Shown piece after piece: positions 46,009 through 57,679 of a stretch of 64,000 nt of DNA. This DNA comes from Gnetum montanum (taxonomy: Eukaryota; Streptophyta; Gnetopsida; Gnetales; Gnetaceae): contig MNCI01022060.1 of NCBI GenBank assembly GCA_015680685.1, positions 510,865-574,864 on the forward strand. The letters are read 5' to 3'. How positions within the stretch are numbered: the stretch's first letter is position 1; every line of letters starts with the position of its first letter. The notes beneath the pieces were generated by a model. That model was not told the DNA's origin. It did not search any database and saw nothing but the letters and a program-made list of their open reading frames with translations. The translations under genes and the position numbers were made by a program.

Positions 46009-49000
46009 TAAGGGAGAAATAACCTAGAATGAGAAGGGGTCAAGAATAGGCCCAAGAAGAACCATTTTCAACCCATGCCATAGGTCCTCTTACGGAAGAG
46101 GTTGAGGTGGAATCCATTCAATAGATTGCAAAACTAAAAATAGTAATTGAACACTGCCATCAAGATGATGCATCAAGTTAACAGGAAAATCTCAAGGTGA
46201 CCTTGGTAGAAGCTTGCCTAAATAAGATCAAATCAAGGGAGGTCCAAAAAATAGTGCTTTAGGAATTAATATTTGGCCCTTTTTTGGAGAAAGCACCAAA
46301 AGAAGTGTAGGACCAACTAAAGGCCTCTTCCATATGGCTAATCATCATTTCCACTAGGGAATGGTGCATGGGAAAAACATTTTTATTTTGGGACAATAGG
46401 CAAGCTAGTTCAATAGTCAAAATCAAAGAAATCTCAATGTCCTACTTAGTTCAAGCTATTATTAAAGTGCTCAGGTTACTAGAAGCAAGGGCAAGTCTTG
46501 TTAAGATCCTAATGCAGGTGGACCCTAGCATTAAGAAAGAATAGATGTAATGATGCTATGGTATCAACCACAAGGATTATGACATGCTTACACCTCTAGA
46601 AAGGATTCACTACAAGATTGTGACCTTCCACATAAATCCCATGATGAGGATAAGAAAAATCACCACCTTTTCTACCTGTGCATGCATCACTCTTAGTGGG
46701 ACATTCCTTGTCAACCTTCCATAGCTAATATATCTAGGGATGGAGAAGCAGTTTAAAGAAAATGAACATGGAAGGAAGGCACTCGCCTTCCCATGCCTCA
46801 TTAAAAAAATTTGTTAAAGGCGAGGAACAGTCTGTTATACCAATGATGTTGTCAAGCATACTTTAGCTGCTAATTAGGTAGAGATGATGAAAGACAAGAC
46901 ACCTACACCAGCTATTCAAGAAGAGGACTAGTAACCACCACATCCACCTGCCACTCAAACAACTATGCCAAACATTGCTACAATAATCCAATGGTTTCAT
47001 GAATACTAAGAATGACTCTTAAGTGAATAAGAGAAAAAAGCAGGCATAAGTGGCAAGGACCCATTTTTGTATGATAAGGTGGCCTAAAAAATTAGTTTGA
47101 TGGGTGGAGCTGGATCTATTTTCTCAACCCAAAGAACACAGCTATCCATGCGGTCGAATCCTAGTGCTAAAGAGGTCATGGTATCTCTTGCAGAATAGTA
47201 TTTACACCCAAAAATCTCTAGGAACACTGTGACCTTCTTAATATGCTTGGAGAAAGGTGGGGAGGCAACAGTATTAGTGATGTAGCACCAAAGGCATGAG
47301 ATAGTAGCAAAGGTAATTGTTGAAAAAATTGCTAAAATGCTCAATGCACCTATGGAATTTGTACCAAACATCACTACACTAAAGGATGTGTAGATTTTTG
47401 CAAGAACCACAAGCAATAGAATAAATGTAGCATAGCATGAAGAACTACTAGACTGACTGGTAGGAATTGGGCAACCTCTTTGAAATGTCTTTAATCTTCT
47501 AGACAATATTACTACAACCCAATTGGAGTTGCTAGAGTTAAGGTGTAAGAATATCAGCTTCAAGGGGCAACTTGAAATAGCCAAGGAGCTAAATGAATGC
47601 TTGGATATTGAAGTTTTTGAATTAAGAGCCAAAAATTCCAACCTTGCATTCCTCAACCTATCATTGATAAGAGATGAAGCTATTGAATAGCTTCATACTA
47701 TATTAAAAGGGGTTGAGGGTGTGATGGAAATGATGGTGTAATAACAATCTTTGGAAGAGGCTACACAGCATAAAATTTAGAAAGCCTTGGATTAGACCTA
47801 CTAGGAGAATGTACAATTAACTATAGAGAACCATTACCTATAGAATGTTGATGAGTATAAATGGTAATTAACTGACTTCATCCATCAATAGTAAGAGCAA
47901 CTAGCTAGAGTAAATAGAAAACTAAGGAGAATAGCAACAAGAAATAGAAACCTCTCCATAAACATGATTTGTGCCCTTTGCCAAAAAATTATGATCAATG
48001 TAGCCTCTTAGAAATCAAAGGCTCTCAAATTTTAGAGAGTCAAAGATCATTACAAGGAATAGATCAGTCTACAAAAGGAAGTGAATGAAAAACACATTCA
48101 GTTGGCAAAGGAAAAAGTGAATGAAACCCTTCAATAGCTTTAGCAAAGAAGAGAATTGTGGCAACCCATCATTCATGGGATAGATGCCTACAACAAGGAA
48201 TAAATTTACATGAAGGAGCTGTAAATTGAGAACATGATAGAATATATAGAGCCCACCAATCTTTGATATGAAAATATGACCATGTTAACTACTAGATGGC
48301 TACGATTAGAACTAGAAAAATAAGTGGCTAGCTCGTACTAGTTATATGAGGCCAAGTTCAAGCATCACTACGAAACCAACCAAAATCTTGTAGTGGCAAA
48401 CAATGAACTTGAAGTTCTTAAGGGAAAATACACTAATTAAAGATCTACTACCGAGAACCTAGATAGAAGGATGAATGACTATCAAAAGTAAAAAAATGTA
48501 GTAAGGGTGTTTGATGTTGAAAGAAAACAATTCACTACTTGGTTTTTCAATGTAAAGGAGATGTTCTCAGTAATGCCATGTTTGTGGGATACCCCCATTC
48601 CAGCCCACATTGGTGATGTTGCATGGACTATGAATGATCTCCAGAGTGAGGAGAAGATGAAGGCATTACTAAATGTATTTCACCTTCTACTAAAGGTTGC
48701 AACTACAACAACCTTAGCTACCACACATGCCTCAAGCCAGAAAAGGTCCTTTCAAACTTCAAGAGCCTCCATATCTTGGAACTATCTAATCTTCTCCATT
48801 TCCTTCATGCCATTAGAGGATGTGTTGTCCATTTTTGTGTTGTCATGTCACAGTGTTCAATTTTGTGTCATGAACACTACAATTTTTCTAATGTGTTGAT
48901 TTGTACACTCAAGCACTTAGTTTTTTTTTTGTTATGTTGAGAGTCAGTCAATAATCCCATACCTTTGCAATTTTGTAAAGGAACTCAAGGATGATTTTTC

Positions 49001-49017
49001 ATTCAATCATGGGGATA
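46009..49017 (+). pseudogene. Sense-strand accessory ORF remnant downstream of integrase in D
   Basis: A decayed + frame can be followed from about 46060 to 48700. It includes EWCMGKTFLFWDNRQASS, then a region ending ERIHYKIVTFHINPM and GRKALAFPCLIKKIC (about 46600-46820). That region resembles the end of plant 'Transposase_32' domains. A long coiled coil follows (TQLELLELRCKN near 47520, NNELEVLKGKY near 48410). The end reads WTMNDLQSEEKMKALLNVF, which may match WPDLTEEEIMKCLWAGL in the antisense gene of B. If so, D carries a distant relative in the opposite orientation and at another site. After 48900 comes the polypurine tract (CATGGGGATA) before the LTR. Confidence 0.45.
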
Positions 49018-49900
49018 TGATGAATGCCAAAGTGTCATGTCGATGGACATCCATTGACAATGCCCCATTTATGTGGTGTTGTGCCATCAACAAGGCCATC
49101 TTAACATAGTGTTTTCTACATCTATGGGGCCTTATTGATGTAGCCCTATGATAAAAACTATAAATACAAGCTCACAACCATGTTTATGGAGAATCTTGTC
49201 ATAGTTGTAGTAGAGCTCTTGTAGTTTTTCCATTTGAAAGTTAGAATATTTCCCTAAGTGCCTATGGCAAGAGTCAAAAAGTGTACAGATCTTCATTCAA
49301 GCACTATTGTACCTGAACCACACTAGTGTGTACAGCAATAAAGATAAGCCTTTTGATCAAACCTTGTAGCACTTAGAATAGATTAATGATTTCTTTATGC
49401 ATTTATTATTTTCATTAATTATGCCATTAATTAAGCTAAATTAGACTTCTAGTGATTAGTTAATTAATTAAGATAAATAGATTAAACACATAAGTATGAC
49501 CACCTAGAGTGTAAACATGTATTCACTTGGTAATCCCAACAATGTTATTGCTTGGTACACCTAGTAGCATAGTCGAACTAGATGCTTATGTCGTAACTAG
49601 TTAGAGATTAGTTAGTTAGTTAAATTAAATTAGTTATTAAATTACTTCATCCCTCTACTTTAAGTACCAAATAACATAAAACATAAAATAATAAAAATCA
49701 TATGCCTCAGTTACACTTAACCATACCCTTGTTCATCACAAGTGTAATAGGTAAGACAATGAATGACCATGAGGGAAAGGTTCACTTCCTAGAAGACTAG
49801 TATACTAAAAACTATAGAGTTCATGGAATTTGATCAGGTCACGCATGAACACTTTGTGATTCATATGGTTAAGTGTAAGGGTACCTTTGATTGCGCATCA
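49018..49900 (+). repeat. 3' LTR of element D
   Basis: Partner of 1779-2660, starting TGATGAATGCC and ending GCGCATCA, followed by the target duplication CTAGT. Confidence 0.87.
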
Positions 49901-49905
49901 CTAGT

Positions 49906-52000
49906 ATCTTCCTATTAATGGAATTGAATTAACTATTCTCTCACATTCGAATTATGTTTTCAATATTTTGAAATCATGTGTTACTTTTTAATATTTCTAG
50001 ATAGTTTTATTATTCCTAGATATCTTTTCATTATATCTTGGATGTTTAGATTGGATCTGATATTTGTTTAGCAAATCTATTTGAGATTACATGCAATACC
50101 ACCATATTCAACAAGTAATCATTCAAGAAGATCAACTACTTCTTTGTCATTCTATGAGCTGCCTAATAATTTATATGAATCTATAACTCAAAAAATTTCT
50201 AGAAGGTATGTTTTGTTTTTGAAAATTCTAGGTTAGCTACCTTGTTTCTCAAGTTTTTTTTCTTGAGTTCATTAAATTTAATTTTGGAAAGATCAAGGAT
50301 TTGATGTTATTCATAAATTTTATTTATCAAACTCTTTTTTGTTGGTATAATTTTTTGATTCAATGATGATTTATAAGATCCTTTATATTGGTGTTTTCAA
50401 TCATCATCATGCTTTATTAATTATTTGAAAGTGGACTTTCTTTCTAAATCCAACATCTTTTAAGTTTTGAAAGGTTCTTTATTTTATTAAATTGCTTACT
50501 CTTCCATTGATTTATAAGAAACTTGAAACGGTTATTTTCAAGCATTTTGAAATCCTAGCTATAGCTAATAGTTTTTGTAGAATTCAATATATGATTGAGG
50601 TAGATCTTGATTCGCTTAGGTAAGAAATTTTTCTACATTCTAGTAGAATTGATTGTGTAGAAGGTTATTTATTATAATGTTACAAATTCATGTTACTATT
50701 TTCATTGAGAGGATCATATGTTTGTTTCATCTCCTTTTATGTTATGAAAAAAGGCTATGTAAGTGCATTAGCACCAAACTACTATGAACACTACTAAGAT
50801 CAAATGTTGTAAACCCCACTACAATTTTTTATATAGGTAGTATAGATCTTACAATAATTTCTTCTACTCATGTTTCAATAGTTAGTCAACCCTTTTCTTT
50901 TACTATTTTTTAACAAAATGAATCTTTGTGAAAAATTCTAGTTAAATCAATTTCAAAAAATTATTTAATAACTACGAAGAAAGAGATATTTGTTCTTAAG
51001 ATCTCACTTAAATCTATTGTTGATTTAGATAATCTCCAAATGTTTCTTCATAATAGAAAACATTGAGAAAGTCTATCTATTGGTGATTACTTGTAAAATA
51101 TTCACAATAGACAATATGTTTAAGATGCTTTAAATATTAATAATTTATTTGCAACTATTGGTTAAGATATGAAGATAATATCTTTTATTAATATTGATTT
51201 TATTAACATGGTGGGGGAATCCTCTCCCTCCATATAAAGTTAATGTTTTTATAGAATGTCTAATTTCCTATCTTAGAGGGAAGGACTTCTAAGATTGATT
51301 ATAGGATCATCACCTAGAGCCACAGTGCTTATCCCACTAAGTACATGAGAAAAATTATTAGGACTTTCCTTTTTGTTGATTTTAAGTTTCTTCTCTCTAT
51401 ACTACTCCTTTTTGTTTGTACTCTGAATTTTTATTTTTAATGTAAATATTTCTTTTATGTTTGAAACCCAATATATTTTTGATGTTCTATTTTTATAGTC
51501 ATTAGAATTAATAATTTGGAATATCTTATTATACAAGTTAGGTTAGACCTAGGGGTCATTATCAATTTTATTTATGGATTTCATTTCATTTGATTTTAGG
51601 GATTTCTTTTGGTCAAGGGATTTTTGTTATTATGTAGTTTTTATAATTATTTCCTTATGAAAATTTCTTTATACCTTTTACTTATATCTCCAAGTAATTT
51701 GATTATGTTACATTTTTTAATAATATATTTTTATCCTAAGCTTATATTGAAGGGAATTATAAGTAATATTAGAGCTTAAGGTTAATAAGGATCTTTCAGA
51801 CTTATGATTATTAGGAAATGTCATGGAGAAGAGTCTAAAAAACCTTGAGACAAAAAAAAATGAATAATCCAATAGGAAGGTCTCTTAAGATGATGTGCTT
51901 TATAAAATGTTGGCTTATTAAAGGAACTAAAATTATCATAATACAATTAGTGGAAGCAAAAATAATAATGAGAATCCATCTAAGATAGTAGGTAGTAGGT
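49906..52000. other. AT-rich stretch, no gene seen
   Basis: Very AT-rich, with stops in all frames. I see no recognisable protein, LTR pair or RNA gene. It may be an old element or intergenic DNA. Confidence 0.5.
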
Positions 52001-52019
52001 TGAACAAACCTTAATGGAA

Positions 52020-52500
52020 TAATTTAGGTGATTAGTGTCTTCCATATTTGAAGTATCTAAGGATCTTATAGAAGCATTAGAATGGTTAAAGAAAATAGAA
52101 AATTCTTTCCAACTCATAACATATATCATAGTGTAAAAAACACATCTAGCAATTTGTCAACTCAAAGGAGTAGTAACCATTAGTGGCAATACGTAAAAGA
52201 AATTAAGGGTTGTCAAGATATGAAGGTGGAAAATATTTATTTGTAGTGGCATTCAAAAAAATAAATATATCCAAGATGTTTAAAATATCTAGTACTAATG
52301 AATTTTTTAACATTTTCCTTATGGACCTTACTATTTTTGAGTATAACACAATGTGCCTTTAACTAATTGAGTTTGTATCATATATTGAGAATAATGATGA
52401 TGTCATGATAGAATAACTTATCATGGATTTAAGGCCTATATTGAGTCTACTAGAGACTTGCATGGTGAGTTTCTAGTGATTTGTAAATAAATTAGAGAAA
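52020..52500 (+). pseudogene. Gag-like remnant of another Ty3/gypsy element
   Basis: A broken + frame reads IEALEWLKKIENSFQL, then after a frameshift WQYVKEIKG, then LTIFEYNTM and LIEFVSYIEN. The order and spacing fit the capsid domain of chromovirus-type elements (W-x-x-x-I-E, WW, then EY and a basic-LRP end). It is short and very decayed. Confidence 0.4.
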
Positions 52501-52543
52501 TTCTTGAATCTACTCTTTTCTTAGGAAGTGATCCTACCTTAAT

Positions 52544-53600
52544 CTAGTTTGATACTATTTCAGTTAACATGATAGTCACAAGCTTATGAATTGGTTGTTG
52601 TAGAAGCAAAAAATTTGTAGTAGGATCTTTTAGAAATGAAACGTATTTGGATAGAGTCCTTGCTTGACTAGTATTTTTTAGACTTGTCCTAAAGAATGGA
52701 TGTTTATGAGATTCTCCTTTAATGTTGATGATATGATCCTCTCTGTATATGTTCACTTCCCTAGCAGAAATTTTCTACAATGGTTGTGATGGTAGTTCCC
52801 CTTGCATGATCAGTAGTAATATTATCAATAAAGAATTAAAAGGTTAGTTTGATGGACTAGCTATTGGTTGATGTATGTGGGGATTGGGATCCACCCTTGG
52901 AATGGTAGGTTTATAATACTCAAATGAATAATAATGTGAAGAAGTGTGAACTAAAGAATTCCTTGGAGAGATTGGATGTTGTACATAATATTCACAATAA
53001 TTTCATTACCTATATGGATATTGCTTCCTAAATACTGGCATTTCCCATACTTTTGGTTGTTGCCATTGCTACTAGTATCACTCCTACGATTGAGGGTAGG
53101 CTTTGCCTAGGTAGTAGGTTGGTTGGGAAGGTTGTTTGAGATTACCTTAAGGATAATGTAGTCATCTTGACATCTACTTTATAATGAATTTTAGATTGAG
53201 TGTGTATGCCCTAGACTCTTTGCAAGTGGACCATAATAGGGAAACATCCCTTAGGATGTTCATACTGGTACACCTTGTATCCTTCCTCATCTTCTAAACT
53301 AGAGTCATCACACTCCTCAACTATATCAACTTTTCCTTTGTACTTATATCCCTCTTGTCCACCATATCTTCTCTTCTTATTTTTTCCATTGTTGAATGCT
53401 TGTCTAGTTCTTTCTTCTACTATCTTAAGGATTATGGTGAACTTCTCATCCATTGAGTTCCACATCTTCTCTACCTTTCTTGCTATATCATTACCAAATT
53501 TATGAATTGGTAGAGTTTTCTTTTGAGTCACATCTTTGAAGGTTTCTTCTGGATCTCAATTATACATTCATGCTACAAGGTTTGACTCACCCTAGAATTA
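52544..53600 (-). pseudogene. Athila-like gag fragment, inverted relative to C and D
   Basis: On the - strand it reads KTLPIHKFGNDIARKVEKMW, ILKIVEERTR and YQYEHPKGCFPIMVHLQ, matching C (KTLPLQKL, ILKIVEESKER, CQYDHPKRCCPIISHLQ) and D. Further on it has HPFFRTSLKN and VTIMLTEIVSN, matching the region before the protease of C. No LTR of its own is visible, so it is a fragment of a third copy of this family. Confidence 0.65.
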
Positions 53601-53697
53601 GTAACATCTACCACCATTATTCTTTTAAAATTTTTCTCTTGTAAAAATTCAATTCATGTACTAATGTTTCCCTCAAAAAATTTTGAACTAAGACTGA

Positions 53698-54498
53698 TGA
53701 TGGGATGCAATATCATATACGTGATATCGTGGCGTTCACTAGGATATCGCATACGCGATATCGCAGTCCACCACGATTTCTATAAATAAGAGGCGGCTCT
53801 CCCTTATTTCAGAATCTAGATCTAGACCATAGCCAAACTCTTGTCATTTTTCCATTCTAGAGTTAGAATAATTTCCCTATGCCCACAGTAGGATTCCCAA
53901 AGTGAACGAATCTTTATTTGAGCAATTTTGTACCTGAGCACACAATTGTGTATGAAAATAAAGATAAAATTTTGATAAACCTTGCAATGCATGGACTAAG
54001 CTAATGAGGATTTAATTACTATTGAATGTTTAATTACTTTCTTAGGGCTTGATCTCTCTCAACCCTCAACTCTCATAGTTAAGTGCATTTAGTACGACCA
54101 CTTCAAGCACATGCATTACACTTGGTAATCCTAGTAATGAATAGTGTTTGGTAATACTAGTAGCATTGCATTGGTTCAGGGTGTGAAATGGAAAGTGGGA
54201 ATGGATACTGATGCTAGGTTTATTAAATCTTAGTTAGTTAAAGTTAGTTCTTTAGTCTCTTCACCCTTTTCTCTCTTAGCATAGCCGATAAAAACATAAA
54301 AGATATAAAAATCATATACCTCAAGTTCACTTAACCATACAACCATGAAAAATACAAGTGAGCTTGAGAAGACAACGACTAATTAACCTTAGGTGTTTCA
54401 TAAGGATTCTAGGCACTTAGTCTATGGAGTTTGATCAGATCATGCGTGTAACACTCGTATTCATATGGTTGAGTGTAGGGGTACGTCGCCACTGATCA
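53698..54498 (+). repeat. 5' LTR of element C
   Basis: Starts TGATGGGATGC, ends ACTGATCA. TATA box TATAAATA at 53781-53788. The first 80 bases carry repeated GATATC-centred palindromes such as GCGATATCGC. Confidence 0.85.
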
Positions 54499-54499
54499 T

Positions 54500-54517
54500 T
54501 GGCGCCATTATCAGGAA
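54500..54517 (+). other. Primer binding site of C, tRNA-Asp-like
   Basis: TGGCGCCATTATCAGGAA directly after the LTR. The first eight bases match the Athila tRNA-Asp site exactly; the rest differs by transitions. Confidence 0.75.
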
Positions 54518-54645
54518 CTAAGTTGTTTGTGTCCTAAGTAGAACATAGAAAATCATGCACATCATTGGGAAGCTTAAACAGACCCTTAGGATTAATCAAA
54601 AGAAAATTTAAACAACGTTTAGTAGCACACTGACAAGATAAAACA

Positions 54646-56550
54646 ATGTCTTCTTCTTCTCATAAAAGAACTTCACCACCTAGGGATCACACAAGAGACA
54701 GTTGGTGGTCTAACACACATAACCCAAATCCGCTAGTTCCTCAAGAGTATCAGGTCATGTATACACATCATGATGAGTATATATCCAATTTTAACTTTAT
54801 CCTCCATCAGGATGAACAACTGCGTTGGTGAGACTTGCAAGGTAACATAGTGTTACCCCCAGATCATGCAGTCCCTAACATGCTCCTTCGTGCTCTTGCA
54901 CAAATAGACATCACAAAGCTATACACTGAATATGTTGCATGTGATTATGACACAAGGGATTACCGTCCCACAGTAGTGCAACATTTAAGGGACTCATGGC
55001 AAGAGAGTTACCATACATTGTTTAAGATCAAGGGGCCCCATAACGGTTCACCTGTCATAAGAAAAATCAAGGGTGGTGAACCTATTTCAATAGGTTCTCC
55101 ACAAAATGATGTTCCCCCTCATAACGATGGTGAGGAGGTGGGGTATTAGAACCTACACTCCACAATTCATAACCCTGGTTTTGATCCCCATGAACACCAA
55201 GTGTTTAATGAGGGAACACAAACAAATGACAAGGATGGGCATTATGATCGTCATCACAATCAGGGCCGTAGCCACCGAAGAGAAGGTAAGAAACATCATC
55301 ATGGCGATGGTTTCCCTTATTCTTCACCTTCATCGCATCATTCACCCTCTCCTTCCACATCAGGATGTAATCACAAAGAGCACAATCGTGAGGATAAAGG
55401 TAAGAAAGATGAGAGACCTTGACGAGAGAGTCGAGAGCAAGGACAAGGGCATTCAAGAGAATCAAGGCATGGTAGAAGGGAAAGTAGGGAACCATGTAGG
55501 CATGACAGATGTCATGAAAGAAATAACAATGATGAACCCCTACTTTCCACAAGAAGTATGTTAGATATTACGGAGGCTGTGAAAATACCTACAAGGCACC
55601 AGAAGGATAGTCGGACCAAGCGATTAGACATGAATAATATCCCATGGTTTTAGGGGGGATATAATGCTAATCTACAAAACCACTTATAGGAATTTCATGA
55701 TTCTTGTGCCTTGAAGAATATCAGAAACGAGTGGAAGTTAAAGTTATTTCCTAGGACACTCATAAAAGAAGCAAAAAGTTAGTACTAGTCCTTAGAATCA
55801 GAAACCATTAGGAGGTGGAGTACAATGCTAGAACTATTCAACGATAAATATCAAATGTACTCCAGAGTATCCAACTTGCATAAGCAGATCCAAGGATGGA
55901 AGTAGGGTAATCATGAACCCTTGGATGCTGCCATGGGTCGATATTATGCACTTCTACATCGTTGCTCGGGCCATGGTTACGCACAACGGGATCAACTCCG
56001 CCATCTCGTAGATGGGCTTAGGCACGAAACTAGGAGAACCCTTGGAACATATGCCCAAGGGAGATTATCTGAGCTTAGGTCCCATGAAGTGCATAGACTA
56101 TTGGAGAAAGTAGCTAAAGAAGAAGGAGAGCTATTGAAAAGAGAAAGTGCAGAAGAGTATAACCATGATCCTTCCCTCCAAAAGAAGGAAGTAAGATTCT
56201 GTGAGGAAGAGGATGAGTCACCACTCAAAGAGTTGGTGAATAAAAAAACCTTGCCACTTCAAAAGTTAACAACCAAATTTTTGACTAAGGTAGATCAAAT
56301 GTGGGACTCCTTAGATAGTAGATTTGAAACTATTTTAAAAATCGTGGAGGAGTCTAAGGAGCGAAGTATTGATCATGATAGGAAAAGAGGAGAGATTTAG
56401 ACCACGCACATAATAAGGATAAGGGAAAAATGACTATCGCCGATGAGGTTTTGGACTCTGATATAGAAAATGATGGTGGATGTAAGATCTGCCAATATGA
56501 CCATCCTAAGAGATGTTGCCCAATAATCTCACATCTACAAGAGTCTAGGG
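54646..56550 (+). pseudogene. Gag of element C
   Basis: The ATG at 54646 opens MSSSSHKRTSPPRDH. Then come DEYISNFNFILHQDEQLRW, a histidine-rich linker (55200-55420), and the capsid-like part from 55590 (NNIPWF, FPRTLIKEAKS, YALLHRCSGHGYAQRDQL). After that are KTLPLQKL and ILKIVEES at about 56250-56360, and CQYDHPKRCCPIISHLQ near 56490-56540. Stops lie at 54829, 55147, 55654, 55903 and 56398 among others, and the linker changes frame. It is the best guide to the decayed gag of D. Confidence 0.8.
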
Positions 56551-57016
56551 TGTATTGACTCAACCCAAGACTTAACAAATGGCAAGCACCTCGGAGGTTA
56601 CCTTATCCCCAAAGTAACCCAAGGCAATTCCACCAACCCTTAACGTATTATCCAAGTGGAACCCCACCACAACCTATCAAGAAAAACTAGCAATGGAAAT
56701 ACCCATGGTCATGGGGGATGCCACCGCCTAGACACCAATACCCTTATCACTAGACCCATATGGCTATTACGTGTAGTAGTTGATCTCTCCACATGCATAC
56801 CATCCACCAAATCCATCTACATCTCTTACACCAATAGTTCCATTACCACCTACTCCAATGATGCAAGGAGAACTCCCCACTCAACCACAGCAACGTAATG
56901 CTACAAGAGCTATAAACCTTCAACCCACTGCTAGTTCTAATAACTAAAAAAATAGAAGACCTTTCTTTAGAACCAACAGTCCAAACAAGCTCTCACAACC
57001 ACAAGCGGTTGAGTCT

Positions 57017-57679
57017 ATGACCACTCCTCCATTAAGTAAGGCTTTGGAGCTCCCTTCAAATCAACAACAGAGCTCAACGCATACGGTTATGTTAACACAT
57101 ACCATCACAAATTGGATAAAGGTGGCCCACCTTCCCAAGAAACTCTCTAATCCCAGAAGTTCCTTAATCTACCTCCAAGTCATTGGGAATGAACCACGTA
57201 AGGCTCTTCTTGACTCAAGTTCTATAGTCAACTTGATATCACGAGAAATGTATAAATCTTGGAACCTACCTCCACTGAAGAACATAAATATTCAATTAGA
57301 GCTAACTAACCAGTCCATCACTATCCCCTTGGGAGTTTTGGAGGACATTGTTACCACTATGTGTGGTTGGTCATACCCAGCCGATTTCCTAGTGATAGAA
57401 GTCAACAATAATAAAGGGGACTTCCCAATTATAATGGGAAGGGCATGGCTCAGTACCATAAATGCATGCCTAGGAATCTGTGATCTTTCCCTGATAATAT
57501 CTAAGGAAAATATTTATGGAAAGATTGAGAAGAAGAAAGTTCCATGCATCATATATAGTGTTATAGAGGGTGATGACGTACAAGAATGTCCAAGATCTTC
57601 TGTATGCAACCAGTGTGCCCAAGAGACTTACATACAAAAGTGCTTGTATGTAGCAACCACACAACAAGAGAACACCTAG
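57017..57679 (+). pseudogene. Retropepsin-like protease of element C
   Basis: Open for 220 codons. The active-site region reads ALLDSSSIVNLISREMY, with DSS for the usual DSG or DTG, followed by IPLGVLEDIVTTM and FPIIMGRAWLSTINA. D shares the DSS triplet, so the serine may be ancestral to this family. The frame closes at a TAG at 57677-57679. The domain would process Gag; without pol it could only act on Gag itself. Confidence 0.8.

Larger units (their letters stand above)
1774..49905 (+). mobile_element. Element D: Athila-like Ty3/gypsy retrotransposon, interrupted by element A
   Basis: Two LTRs (1779-2660 and 49018-49900) are flanked by the 5-bp duplication CTAGT at 1774-1778 and 49901-49905. 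Between them, in + orientation, come a tRNA-Asp-like primer site, gag, protease, RT, RNase H and integrase remnants, then a long 3' part. Element A with its TCAAC duplication occupies 11006-46003; removing it leaves about 13.1 kb for D. The order of domains and the tRNA-Asp primer site fit the Athila lineage. Every reading frame carries many stops and small frameshifts, so D is the oldest of the three nested elements. Confidence 0.88.

Noticed and set aside
47084-47656. 190-codon - strand frame in the 3' part of D
   Set aside because: The + strand there gives a coiled-coil sequence that continues on both sides; the - frame is its mirror.
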